From Chamaelirium japonicum (taxonomy: Eukaryota > Streptophyta > Magnoliopsida > Liliales > Melanthiaceae), in the NCBI GenBank assembly GCA_947650365.1, contig OX393553.1, positions 72,079,229 through 72,143,228 of the forward strand: a DNA stretch of 64,000 bases, read 5' to 3'. Shown here piece after piece: positions 34,166 through 44,799 of the stretch (position 1 is its first letter; every line of letters begins with the position of its first letter). The notes under the pieces were generated by a model. It made no database searches, had not been told where the DNA came from, and saw only the letters and a list, made by a program, of their open reading frames with translations. The translations under genes were made by a program, and so were the position numbers.

Positions 34166-34924
34166 ACCATCTTCGAAAGCATTCTTCGACTCCGATCACG
34201 CCAAAGAAGCCCGGAGAAGAAGAGAAGTCCAGTCGATACGTAAACCGTCGAAGCACCGGAGAAGTAGCCCACGTCGTTCGAAGAAGAAGATCGAGTTGAC
34301 GCCAAAGCTAAAGCCAACGCAAGAAGCCAAAGCAAAGCCCCAGTAAAGCCCGCGCCAAAGCAACGCAAGTGCCAAAGCCAAGCGACTACGCCGGCCACGA
34401 GCAAAAGCACCGCACGTTCTAGCCGATACGACGCGAAGTCCGGAAGAACGAAAGCATCGCAAGTCTCTCCCAGCTACGTCCAAGTGCAAGCGCCGAAGCA
34501 AAGCAAAAGCCAGAGCCACGCCGGAGCAAAGCCAAAGCCAAAAAGCCAAAGCCAAAGCCAACGCCAAAAGCTAGATCGACGCCGCGAACCGACGATCAAG
34601 GACGCCGAGGTCAAGCAAGGAACGAGGAAGACGCGAAGACCGAGGAACGAAGCCGAAAACCCCCTAGCCGAGAAAGCACGAAGCACGGAAGGGACAAAGC
34701 AACGGTGGACATTCCTTAGCCTCTCCAAAACCCTCTCCCTGTAAAACCCCTGTCCTGGGCAGCCCCTTCAGCGCTCTCGCACGAACACCACGTGGAGACG
34801 CGGATCAAAGGGATCCCCCAGAAGATCTTTCCCACAATCCCCTGATCAAAACTCGCCGCAACCCGGACTCGCTACACCCGAGCAACCCGGGTCCCGGCCA
34901 CAATTGTAATCTCGTGTGATTCGC

Positions 34925-34930
34925 AATAAA
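34925..34930 (+). terminator. Polyadenylation signal in 5' LTR
   Basis: AATAAA lies 30 bases before the LTR end. The same motif at 47536-47541 in the 3' LTR would end the element transcript. Confidence 0.5.
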
Positions 34931-34966
34931 GACGACCCGTCGCTTTTTTCCGCGTCCACAGATTTC

Positions 34967-34984
34967 TGGCACGCCCGGTGGGAC
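34967..34984 (+). other. Primer binding site region
   Basis: TGGCACGCCCGGTGGGAC lies 6 bases after the LTR end, where the primer binding site is expected. Very similar text follows the 5' LTR in many plant Tat-type elements. The priming tRNA was not assigned. Confidence 0.6.
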
Positions 34985-35032
34985 ATCTTCTCCTTTCATC
35001 CGTACGGTTGAAGAAGCTGCTTGAAGTTCGCG

Positions 35033-38000
35033 ATGGCCGGAACAAACAACGATGCGTTTGCTCCAAGCCTCTCACCAATCGCCGGGTCTCCTCTACTCCG
35101 ACACGGTGATCCAGTAAATCCGGAGGGTGATCCTCCTCCGATGGTGCGCGTCTACACTCGGCGTACACGGACTCTTGCGGACGTCTTCGTGCCAGAAGCT
35201 ACTACCGAAGATGCTCGCCAAAGCGCCGACGAGGCCTTGGTGCTTGAAGAAACGAGCCTCGATCCTGGAGCCCATGTCCAGAAGTTTGGGGAGGACCAGC
35301 CCCAATCCCGAACCCGTTCGGGTTCTCCAGCAGACGTCGCACCTCCTCTGCAGGGGGCAAACATCAATCATCAGCCAGAAGCAAGTCGGCGTAACTACGT
35401 CTCCGATGATGATGGCGAGGATGCGAACATGCAACACCGAGACGTTCTCCGTCACCACCCTCCGTCCGCTCTTCAACTCCAAGTCATGCAGATGAGCGAG
35501 CATATGGCGCAGATTACTCGGCTTATGGAGGAGAAGGATCGTCACATCAACACTCTGCTCCAAAAGCTAAGTGCAAAGGACGCTGCACCAGTCGGCCAAC
35601 CCGTCGCTTCTCCAGTAGCCGCTCCAGTTCCGTCTTCAACTCCCGCTCCTACAGAGGTTGTTCCGACGATTCAAGCAGTTACTCCAGCGCTCTCCTCGGC
35701 TCCCATCCCAGTGGAAGTCGTCTCCCCAATGCCAGCCTCGGTGGCCACACAACCTCCGGCAGCGGCTGCGATGAGTGCTCAGCAAGTCCAAGCATTGATA
35801 GCCGACATGATGCGATCCCACGGCAGTAGCCTTCCTCCGATCACGGCGGCATACTCGAAGCCCTACACTACGAGGATCCAGCAGCTACGGTTCCCAGTCG
35901 GATTCCAGCCGCCAAAGTTTCAGCACTTCGACGGAAAAGGAAATCCAAGACAGCACGTCGCCCACTTCATCGAGACCTGCAATAATGCCGGCACATATGG
36001 CGACGAGATGGTGAAGCAATTCGTTCGCACCCTCAAAGGCAACGCGTTCGACTGGTACGTTGATCTTCCTGCAGGGACCATCGACAGCTGGAACCAGATG
36101 GAGAGGGAGTTCCTCAATCGCTTCTACAGCACCAGACGCACAGTCAGCATGACCGAACTCACCGCCGTCAAGCAAAGGAAGGATGAGCCAGTAATCGACT
36201 ACATCGACAGGTGGAGGAACCTCGCGCTGAATTCACGAGACCGCTTGTCTGAAGACTCGGCCATCGAGATGTGCACCCAAGGCATGCACTGGGGTCTGCT
36301 CTACATCCTCAAAGGTATCAAGCCTCGGTCTTTCGAAGAACTCGCAACTCGGGCTCACGACATGGAACTCAGCCTAGCAAACCGCGGGGACTCGAAGAAC
36401 AAGGACTTCTTGAAGATAGAGAAGAAGGACAAGCCACCGGCAACGAAACCGAAACAAGTCAATGTTGCTGACGTCGCTTCAACCTCCAAACCGCTCAAGA
36501 TCGGTGGCAGGCCAGATCAGAAGAAGGGAGTCGCCATACCACCGCCTCCGCCTCCGAGACAAAGGATGACTCTAGAAGAACTCGAAGCCAAGGAGTACCC
36601 TTTCCCAGACTCGGAAGTCTCCTCCATGTTCGACCAACTGCTGCAAGAAAAGATGATAGAGCTCCCTCCTTCGAAGAGGCCCGAGCAGATGCATCGCGTC
36701 GACGACCCTCTCTTCTGCAAATACCACCGGGTGGTGAGTCATCCCATCGAAAGATGCTTCGTCTTCAAGGAAAGAATCATGGCGCTCGCTAAACAAGGGA
36801 AGATAGAGATCGACTCTGGAGAAGTTGCTACGGCCAACATGACGTCCATCACCTTCGGCTCCTTTTCGCCGGTGCTTGTTGCTGCTAGGCGAAGCATGCC
36901 CAAATTGCGCATCAACCGTCAAGCTCCAATCGCTAAGTCAACTTCTCAGCCGAAAGTTTCGAAGCGACGTCAACGTACTCCTGCGCTCACCGAAGAGGGA
37001 ACACCGCTGCCCTGGGGGCAATTATCGCTCACGCCAGCACCTCTTCCAAGCAATGCTGCATCCCAACGGGCGCTCCAAAGGAGATACGAGCAAGGAGATC
37101 CAGAAGTCGGTCTGCTGGGCCAGCCTTCGGGGAAGCTCGACTATTACGTCCTCTACTCAAGGCCTCCGTCCGTTCCAATCGACGAAATCAAGCCCACCGG
37201 CTGGGAATCGGAAGACACGCCAGTAGAGCCTCGAGAAGAGCGAGTCCCTTCCAGTCAAGCTACGTCCCAATACGCTCTCCAAAAGAGATACGAGCAGGGA
37301 GATCCGGAAGTCGGTCTGCTGGGCCAGCCTTCGGGGAAGTTCGACTATTACGTCCTCTACTCAAGGCCTCCGTCTGTTCCAATTGACGAAATCAAGCCCA
37401 CCGGTTGGGGATCGGAAGACGAGCCGGTAGAGCCTCCAGAAGAACAAGTACCTTCGAGGGAACCAGTTGCTGCTGTCGACCTTCATCCTAGCGGAAGGGA
37501 ATCCACCGACGAAGAAGCATGGGTCATGCTACCGCGGCGGCGAAAGCCATGGCAAGAAAAGAAGCTCAAGCAAGACCGTGTGATGAGGGGATTCACCAAG
37601 CGGAAGACCTACAAGAAGAAAAGTAAGACTCCAGGAAGGAAGGCGTTCAAAGTGCCGCCAGCAAGCCAAGACGATATCCTTCAGCAAAGTCTTTCAGAGC
37701 CGACAACTTTGCAAGAGTTCTTCCCGGATCACTTCCTCCCAGCGGACCAACACATCAAGGTGTCCTGTTGCATGGTCGAAGTCCATGAAGTATCGGAAGG
37801 AAAGAACGAAGGCGAGACTTCTGAAGAAGGCGACTCCACCGACGAGGGGGACGATTCCGACGAAGGGGGCACCGCCTCTCGCGACGAAGCAATCTTACAC
37901 ATGCCTCTCGTAGAAGCTTTGCATCTCCCGAAGAAGGCTCGCCTGGCAATGGCTGCGGCCTTGGCTGATCCGGATAGCTACAAGAAGAAGAAGAAGGACG

Positions 38001-41000
38001 ACCAGAAGCGCAAAGCTGTAGCCGCGTGCGATGCAACGATAACCTTTTCAGACGAGGACCTGCAACTCAGAACGCGATTGCACAACCGGCCTCTTTACGT
38101 TTCAGGATACATCAAGGAGAAGCCAGTGAACCGAATCTTGTTGGACTGTGGCTCCGCCGTCAACATCCTGCCCATTCAGACAATGCGGCAACTCGGCATC
38201 ACCGACGACCAGCTCTCGCCAAGTCAGTTGGTCATTCAAGGGTTCAACCAAGGCGGACAGTCCACCGTCGGAATCATTCGTTTGAAGCTTTCCATCGGCC
38301 CGCTGGATACAACGGTCCTCTTCCACATCATCGACTGCCATACATCATATCGTCTCCTGTTAGGAAGACCCTGGCTGCACGAGAACGGCATCGTGGTATC
38401 CACCTGGCACCAGTGCCTCAAGTACTACGAAGAAGGTGTGGAGAGGTGCATAGTTGCGGACGACAAGCCATTCAACGAGGCCGAGGCACACCTGGCCGAC
38501 GCTAAATTCTACCAAGCAAAGGGCCTGGTCGCGGAAGTTCTTCCAGCTAAAGCTCCTCGAGCTCAAAAGATTGAAGAAGTAAAGAAGGACAAGACTCCTC
38601 TTCCCGTGAATCCGGTGCCACCCTCTGACGAGGCAAGACTCAAGGTCCAAGGAACGCCGAAACCTGGGCAAAGGATGCGCATCAGCTTCGAGTCAAGAGC
38701 AATGCAACATACCCCGTTGCCAATCCAAACGGCGCCTGTCCTGCGTCTCGCGCCTCAGTGGCTCCGAAAATCCGAGCGATCGCCTTCTACTCCGACAAGG
38801 AAGCTGGCCCCGTTGTTATCTCAGGCCAATGTCATCACTCTGCAAGAAATGACGGTGCCGCTACCTAGTCTGACGCAAGCTCCGAACCCAAGTAGACCCG
38901 TCGAATCGGCAAACCTCGAGCAACTCGGATTCAAGCCAGAAGGGAGTTGGGGGCAAAATGCTGCCAAGTTGCTGTTTAGAGCTGGCTACAACGAGGAAAG
39001 CGCCATGGGCACACTCCCACCAGCAGCAACTCCGCATGGGATGACAAGAACTCAAGCTCGGCTGTTTCAAAACGGCGAGCAAATTCCCCCGAACCGCCGA
39101 GGCATCGGCTCCAGTCAAGCTCCGTTGGTTATCAGAACCGCAGCGAAGAAGACCTTCACCTCGAACTACATCGAGGCAAGGATGGTAGATGAAGCAGCTG
39201 AAGGATCGACAATCTCCGATGCACTCTCTACCTACCTCAGCCATCCAAAAAGCAGGAGAAGACGACGACGGGCTCGATGCCAAGCCTTGTTCCGGAAGCA
39301 AACCAGAGGCGGTAAAGACTGGTCGAATCGAAAACGCACATCCGTCTTCGAGAGGCTCGGGCCAGTCAAACAATCAAAGAAGAAGTCGGCATTCAATCGT
39401 TTGGGGATGCCAATCGAGGACTTCGTCTCAACACCCACCCACCCACCCATGGCGGCCGTCAATCATATCTCCATTACGAATCCCGACAACGGTGATACTT
39501 CTACTTCGGACGACGAATTGCAAGATGCCCCGTCGGTCCTCGTAGAAGGGGGGCAGTCCACCGTTGATGACTCAAAGAAAGGGGGCAGTCCAAGAAGACG
39601 ACGACGGCATACTTCTTCAGTGCCTAGGGCCAAATCCTTACTGTCTTGGGGGCAACCGTCTCTCATGCAAGCACTCCCTCTTCCAAACAAAGCTACGTCC
39701 CGGCACCTGCTCAAAGCTAGAGACGAACAAAGAAGCCCCGAAGTCAACCTGCTAGGCCAACCATCGGGCAAAATTGACTATTATGTCCTCTACTCCAGGT
39801 CTCCTTCGATTCCAAATGAAGAAATCAAGCCAACCAGCTGGGGATCAGAAGATGAATCGGTACAGTCTCTAGAAGTGCAAGTCCTTCTGATCAAGGAAGA
39901 GCCTTCAGTCGCAACACCAGTTCTTCACCTTGGCGAGGAAGATCTTAACACATGGGCTATGGCGCCTCGAAGGAGAAGGCCACGACGATCAAGCTACAGG
40001 ATAGCACGCCTAGCTAACCATGAGAAAGATCGGGCGATAAGAAAACTCCTCAGAAGAAAGTCCTTCAAGGAAAAGAATGAAGCTCCAGGAAGAAAGACGT
40101 CCAAAGTACCACCAGCAAATCTGAAAAATCTCCTCCAGCAAAGCTTTCTAGAGCCAGTGACACTCCAGAAGTTCTTTCCTATTTGCTTCCTTGAAGCTGG
40201 TCAAAACTTCAAGATCTCCTGCTGCATAATGGAAGTTCACCAAGTGCTCCGGAAAGACGATGAAGAAAGCAGCATTAACATCGAAAGCATGGGGAGAAGC
40301 ATCGCCGCCAACGGCAAGCTGTTCAACAAGGCTAAAGCACACCTTGCTGATGCCAAGTTTTACGAGGCCAAAGACTTCGTTGCAGAAGCTCCTCCAGCAA
40401 AAGCTCCACAAGTCCAGGAAGTCAAAACAGCTGCGATGGACAAAAGCTCTCCACTTGCAAAACTAGTGACATCCTCCATCCAGACAGCGCACAAAGACAA
40501 AGAAGCGCCAGCACCAAGACGGAAAATTCACATCAACTTCAAATCAAGCTCGATGCGATGCATTCCGTTGCCTGCTCAAGTTGCTTCAGTCCTGCGGCTC
40601 GTACCTCAATGGCTTCGCAAACCAGGACGATCGCCTTCCCCTCCAGCAAAGGAACCAGCGTTATCATTCTTCGGGGCCAACTTCAGCACTTTGCAAGAGA
40701 TGACACTACCGTTACGTGGTCTGTTGCACGTCTCGAGCTCAACCGAGTCTTCCGAGTGCACCAGCTCTGAGCAACTCGCAATCAAGTCAGAAAACACTCG
40801 GGGGCAAAACTCCACCAAGTTGATGTTCAAATCCAGCCGCAGCAAAGAAAGCATGGCGCACATGGGTTCACTACCCTCAGCTGCAATACCACATCGCCTG
40901 ACAAAGACTCAAGCTTTTCTCTGCAAAAGCGGTGAACAAATCCTTCCAAATTGCCGGGGCATCGACGCCAGTCAAACTCCAGTCAAGAAGATCTTCACTT

Positions 41001-41095
41001 CCAACTATATTGAAGCGAAGAAGGCGGGCGATAGCTGCGAACCAGTGGCGACTTTGCCTACCAGTGGCAAGTCCCTCAAAAGGTACTTTGCCTAG
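35033..41095 (+). CDS. Gag-protease polyprotein, 2,020 codons, no RT/IN
   Basis: I start at the ATG at 35033 (context gcgATGGCC); upstream codons in frame lack an ATG. Gag core is at residues ~285-455 ('FQHFDGKGNPRQHVAHF', 'NAFDWYVDLPAG', 'REFLNRFYSTRRTV'). A zinc knuckle of form CX2HX4HX4C starts at residue 562 ('CKYHRVVSHPIERC'). The aspartic protease has catalytic 'LLDCGSAVNILP' (Asp 1038, Cys in place of Ser/Thr) and 'LLGRPWLHENG' at ~1107. Residues ~652-1384 are repeated at ~1531-1996, but the second copy lacks the acidic linker and protease. A ~65-residue motif with 'LLGQPSGKLDYYVLYSRP' occurs three times. Gag would form the particle and bind RNA. The frame ends TAG before any reverse transcriptase. 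It is intact over 6 kb. Confidence 0.88.
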   Translation: MAGTNNDAFAPSLSPIAGSPLLRHGDPVNPEGDPPPMVRVYTRRTRTLADVFVPEATTEDARQSADEALVLEETSLDPGAHVQKFGEDQPQSRTRSGSPADVAPPLQGANINHQPEASRRNYVSDDDGEDANMQHRDVLRHHPPSALQLQVMQMSEHMAQITRLMEEKDRHINTLLQKLSAKDAAPVGQPVASPVAAPVPSSTPAPTEVVPTIQAVTPALSSAPIPVEVVSPMPASVATQPPAAAAMSAQQVQALIADMMRSHGSSLPPITAAYSKPYTTRIQQLRFPVGFQPPKFQHFDGKGNPRQHVAHFIETCNNAGTYGDEMVKQFVRTLKGNAFDWYVDLPAGTIDSWNQMEREFLNRFYSTRRTVSMTELTAVKQRKDEPVIDYIDRWRNLALNSRDRLSEDSAIEMCTQGMHWGLLYILKGIKPRSFEELATRAHDMELSLANRGDSKNKDFLKIEKKDKPPATKPKQVNVADVASTSKPLKIGGRPDQKKGVAIPPPPPPRQRMTLEELEAKEYPFPDSEVSSMFDQLLQEKMIELPPSKRPEQMHRVDDPLFCKYHRVVSHPIERCFVFKERIMALAKQGKIEIDSGEVATANMTSITFGSFSPVLVAARRSMPKLRINRQAPIAKSTSQPKVSKRRQRTPALTEEGTPLPWGQLSLTPAPLPSNAASQRALQRRYEQGDPEVGLLGQPSGKLDYYVLYSRPPSVPIDEIKPTGWESEDTPVEPREERVPSSQATSQYALQKRYEQGDPEVGLLGQPSGKFDYYVLYSRPPSVPIDEIKPTGWGSEDEPVEPPEEQVPSREPVAAVDLHPSGRESTDEEAWVMLPRRRKPWQEKKLKQDRVMRGFTKRKTYKKKSKTPGRKAFKVPPASQDDILQQSLSEPTTLQEFFPDHFLPADQHIKVSCCMVEVHEVSEGKNEGETSEEGDSTDEGDDSDEGGTASRDEAILHMPLVEALHLPKKARLAMAAALADPDSYKKKKKDDQKRKAVAACDATITFSDEDLQLRTRLHNRPLYVSGYIKEKPVNRILLDCGSAVNILPIQTMRQLGITDDQLSPSQLVIQGFNQGGQSTVGIIRLKLSIGPLDTTVLFHIIDCHTSYRLLLGRPWLHENGIVVSTWHQCLKYYEEGVERCIVADDKPFNEAEAHLADAKFYQAKGLVAEVLPAKAPRAQKIEEVKKDKTPLPVNPVPPSDEARLKVQGTPKPGQRMRISFESRAMQHTPLPIQTAPVLRLAPQWLRKSERSPSTPTRKLAPLLSQANVITLQEMTVPLPSLTQAPNPSRPVESANLEQLGFKPEGSWGQNAAKLLFRAGYNEESAMGTLPPAATPHGMTRTQARLFQNGEQIPPNRRGIGSSQAPLVIRTAAKKTFTSNYIEARMVDEAAEGSTISDALSTYLSHPKSRRRRRRARCQALFRKQTRGGKDWSNRKRTSVFERLGPVKQSKKKSAFNRLGMPIEDFVSTPTHPPMAAVNHISITNPDNGDTSTSDDELQDAPSVLVEGGQSTVDDSKKGGSPRRRRRHTSSVPRAKSLLSWGQPSLMQALPLPNKATSRHLLKARDEQRSPEVNLLGQPSGKIDYYVLYSRSPSIPNEEIKPTSWGSEDESVQSLEVQVLLIKEEPSVATPVLHLGEEDLNTWAMAPRRRRPRRSSYRIARLANHEKDRAIRKLLRRKSFKEKNEAPGRKTSKVPPANLKNLLQQSFLEPVTLQKFFPICFLEAGQNFKISCCIMEVHQVLRKDDEESSINIESMGRSIAANGKLFNKAKAHLADAKFYEAKDFVAEAPPAKAPQVQEVKTAAMDKSSPLAKLVTSSIQTAHKDKEAPAPRRKIHINFKSSSMRCIPLPAQVASVLRLVPQWLRKPGRSPSPPAKEPALSFFGANFSTLQEMTLPLRGLLHVSSSTESSECTSSEQLAIKSENTRGQNSTKLMFKSSRSKESMAHMGSLPSAAIPHRLTKTQAFLCKSGEQILPNCRGIDASQTPVKKIFTSNYIEAKKAGDSCEPVATLPTSGKSLKRYFA

Positions 41096-41366
41096 CGCAA
41101 GGTTACCCCCCTTGCCCAAAAAAAAAAAAAAAAAAAAACGAACTACGTGCGACTTGATCCCTCTCAGTAGGGTACGTAGGCAACCTACAAAGGTTCAGTC
41201 CATACAAAAGAAACATCCCAAACGTCGTCCGAGAAGGCCAGCCCAGAGAAGAACAAGTGCAAATCCACAAGTCCAGTCAGCAAACCAAAAGATGACAAGA
41301 AAGTCACAGTCCTTGAGGCGTCAAAGCAGCTCGCCCTCCGCAGCTTACACGCGCTGCAACTCCAGA

Positions 41367-41413
<47 letters not shown>

Positions 41414-42127
41414 GTCAGCTTCCGACGCGTCGTCAGCTATGCACGCTGCTTCGCAAGCTCTGCTCCAGACATCTTCTCGGTCGCTCGAGCTTTCCCCAAA
41501 TGGAACTCCAGCTTCTAAAGCGACGCACGAGTAGCAAGTCGAAGTCCTTAAGGCGTCGAAGTGGCTCGCCCTCCGCAGCTTACACGCGCTGCAACTCCAG
41601 AGTCGCAACTAAGCCCAAGAAAGCGTCCTCCAGCGAAGACGGTCGTAAGCAATGAAGCTCGCCACCCTCCAAAGAAGGTGCGCATCTGCTCCGCAGAAAA
41701 AGAGTCGTTGCCTTGAAATCCACCGGGCTCATGCAAAAGCTCAGGCCCACCTGAAGGATGGAAACTGCCACTGAAGTCAAAAGCAGCAACCCGAAGAATG
41801 GCGGACGCATAAACAACAACCGCAGCCTTCGTGACCTCCACAACCAAAAGAACCACTGGAGCTGTCATCAAGGTCAAGATCGACAAGCAAAAGACAACCA
41901 AAGCAGTCTACTCCTTGTTGATGCTCGTGGCCTCGTCATCCTCTTCAGAACGCCCTTCTCGGTATCCTTCAAGTTGACATTGCTACCAGAAAGGTGCAAC
42001 CTCGCTAGTAACTCTAAACCCGCGGTTGACCTCATCAATAATCTAGCCAGCCTTCGGAAGGTACTCAGGGGGACGAATCTTGCAAGGATATGAAAGCGCA
42101 AGACCGATCGAGAGGTAAAGTCAATTC

Positions 42128-42170
<43 letters not shown>

Positions 42171-42400
42171 AGCCACCTTCCTTGGCCTTCAACGCCTCCG
42201 ACTCATCCTCGCACCAGGCGATCGCCACCACACTCGGCTTCGTCTTTTCGCCGTGCCGTCGTCATTATGCTCCCGCACCAAGAAGACGATAACACTCCGC
42301 TGAAGAATCTTTCGGCTCCAAGCCGCCGAAGAATGCTTCGCCGCCAGGACTCAAGCTCTGCGCACCTTCGCGAGCCGTCAAAGAATCCTTCGTCTTCAAG
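41096..42400 (+). other. Post-ORF region with poly(A) tracts
   Basis: No gene is recognised. The phrase tagggtacgtaggcaacctac just after the first poly(A) (41118-41138) resembles text found after pol in Tat-type elements, suggesting that pol was lost between the ORF and here. A ~100-base phrase including 'gctcgccctccgcagcttac' occurs twice (about 41310-41369 and 41546-41602). Further poly(A) tracts are at 41370-41411 and 42129-42168. Confidence 0.7.
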
Positions 42401-43020
42401 CCTCCAAAGGAGCCTTCGTCTCCAAGCCGACGGAAGCCTTCGTCTTCAAGCGCCGCGCACCTTCGCCGCCGCCATCGACGAAAGAGGCGACACTGGGAAG
42501 ACGGAGCAAGTCTCGTGCAACCCCAGGCAGCACTCTTCCGCCGACGGTCTCCAAGCATCGAAGAAGCCTTCGTCTCCAAGCCGACGGAAGCCTTCGTCTT
42601 CAAGCGACGCGCACCATCGCCGCCGCCGTCGACGAAAGAGGCGACACCGGGAAGACGGAGCAGGTCTCGTGCAACCCCAGGCAGCACTCTTCCGCCGACG
42701 GTCTCCAAGCATCGAAGAAGCCTTCGTCTCCAAGCCGACGGAAGCCTTCGTCTTCAAGTGACGCGCACCATCGCCGCCACCGTCGACGAAAGAGGCGACA
42801 CCGGGAAGACGGAGCAAGTCTCGTGCAACCCCAGGCAGCACTCTTCCGATGACGGTCTCCAAGCATCGAAGAAGCCTTCGTCTCCAAGCCGACGGAAGCC
42901 TTCGTCTTCAAGCGACGCGCACCATCGCCGCCGCCGTCGACGAAAGAGGCGACACCGGGAAGACGGAGCAAGTCTCGTGCAACCCCAGGCAGCACTCTTC
43001 CGACGACGGTCTCCAAGCTC
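42400..43020 (+). repeat. 154-bp tandem repeat, 4 units
   Basis: The phrase gaggcgacaccgggaagacg recurs at 42484, 42638, 42792 and 42946, exactly 154 bases apart. A fifth, diverged unit lies at 44801-44890 after a poly(A) tract. Units are GC-rich and open in several frames on both strands. The translations are repeat artefacts. Confidence 0.92.
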
Positions 43021-43030
43021 CAGCTTTCCA

Positions 43031-43068
<38 letters not shown>

Positions 43069-43259
43069 ACAACCACCCTCCTGTCTGATCCAAACCCACG
43101 CATGGGAGGGAGCCGCTCGTCACAAGCCAAAATGGGAGAAGGGGACCCACAGCCCCCCTCCTTCTCCGATTCAGTCGGAGGCCGTTTGACTCGGAGCGCG
43201 ATCAAGCCGGAGACGCCATTGTTGCCACCGCGTCCCCTCTCCCCAATCAGTGCCCGACA

Positions 43260-43298
<39 letters not shown>

Positions 43299-44768
43299 AG
43301 AAGAGCAAAGTGGGGCGGGGCCTGCACCCCTTTCCCCAATGGTAAGCCAACAGCAAAGAGAAGGGGGGGACCCCAGCCGCTCCCTCCTTCATCTCCTATA
43401 CGACCGGGGTCGGCGCCCGCGCCCGAGGCCACCGCTGCGCGCCGCCCGCCGCTGAAACCTGCGCCAAAGGCCACCGTTGCGCGCCGCCCGCCGCTGAAAC
43501 CTGCGCCAAAGGCCACCGTTGCGCGCCGCCCGCCGCTGAAACCCGCGCCCGGCGACCGCACGTCGCTCGCCCGCGCCCGCGCCGGCGCGCCGCCCGCCGT
43601 TGGCCCCGCGCCCAGCCGCCGCCGCCCCGCTGCGCCCGTCCGACGGCGGACCCGCACAGCCCCGGCCGCCGCTGGCTCCGAACACCACCGCGCGCTGCCC
43701 GCTGCTGGCCCCGCGCCCGCTGCCGCCTCCGCCCGCGAGCCGTCTCCGTCTGCGCGCAGCACCGCGCCTCGCCCACCGTCGCCCGCGCTGCAGCCCCGCG
43801 CGCCTGCCGCAGCCGCTGCTGCTGCTGCTCCCGCATACCAGAACCAGAAGAAGGAGAAGAAAGAAAGAAAAGAAAAGAAAAGAAAGGAAAGAAAAGAAAA
43901 GGAAAGAAAGAAAGAAAAGAAAAGGAAAGAAAAAAAAAAGAAGAAGAAAAGAAAAGAAAAGAAAAGAAAAAAAAAAAAAAAAAAAAAAGAAAGAAAAAGA
44001 AGGAAAAGGAAGGAAAGAAAAAGAAGGGTCCGCGAGCCACTGGCACCCGCACCGCAGCCCGCGCGCCGCTCGGCCATCGCCTGCCGCTGCTGCTGTTGCT
44101 GCCTCCACGAGCCACCGCCGCCGCGGCACCCCGGCCTTCGCGCGCGCCGTAGCTAGCCACCGTCGCTACTGCTGTACTCCGCGCACACAAAAAAAAAAAA
44201 AAAAGAAAGAAAGAAAGAAAAGGGGAGCTTCGCCTCGCTTGCAATGGCTCCACCTCCTCCTCATCGCGCCGAGGTGCGTCACCATCGCCAACACTCCGCC
44301 GGGGTGCATCGCCTTCATCTTCGCGCCTTCGTCATCCGCGCGCCGCCATGGGACTACGTCGAGACATGTTGCCTTCGTCTTCACGCTCCCGTCTCTCCTA
44401 AGTCGCCTTCGGACATCGTGCAACGGTCGCCATCGACAATCGGCCTCGTCATTGCGCTCCCACACCAAGGGAGGGGCGACAGTCCTCCGCCGAGATGCAC
44501 CGTCGCCGTCATCGCACTCCAGTCGCCCTCGCACCAGTCTCGAACTCCGTGCAACGGCCACCTTCGACGTCCGTGCAATCTATGGAGCAAAAGAGGTCCG
44601 CAACGAAGAAGATGATCGAAACCATAGCGAAGGTCTTCTCTACAAGCAAGAGCCACAGCCAACTGCTCGCACCGGCACCCAGCTCGGCGCGCCGCACGCC
44701 GCTGGCCTCGTGCCCAGCCGCCGCAGCCCTGGCCGACCCTGCCACTGCCACTGCAGCTCCCGTGGTCC

Positions 44769-44799
<31 letters not shown>

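Larger units (their letters stand above)
32437..34960 (+). repeat. Tat-like element: 5' LTR
   Basis: It begins TGTAGACACACGAATTTC and ends TTTTTTCCGCGTCCACA. U3 contains GGCCGGCC palindromes (32600-32680) and a GA-rich tract (32692-32789). The promoter TATA is at 33055 and the AATAAA signal at 34925. The region downstream of the TATA holds a 70-bp minisatellite and 60-bp repeats. By eye it differs from 45048-47570 at three substitutions and one single-base indel. Confidence 0.95.

Noticed and set aside
33085-34299. A 404-codon open frame, and its twin at 45696-46910, as protein genes
   Set aside because: They lie wholly inside the two LTRs and consist of 70-bp and 60-bp repeats open in every forward frame; no domain is present.
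42265-43262. Overlapping open frames on both strands
   Set aside because: They are explained by the GC-rich 154-bp tandem repeat, whose units repeat the same peptide in shifted frames.
43247-44253. Long minus-strand open frames of 246-285 codons
   Set aside because: The translations are Phe/Ser/Leu runs from a GA-rich tract plus Ala/Arg/Gly text from a CG-rich tract; three overlapping frames are open at once, so this is composition, not coding.
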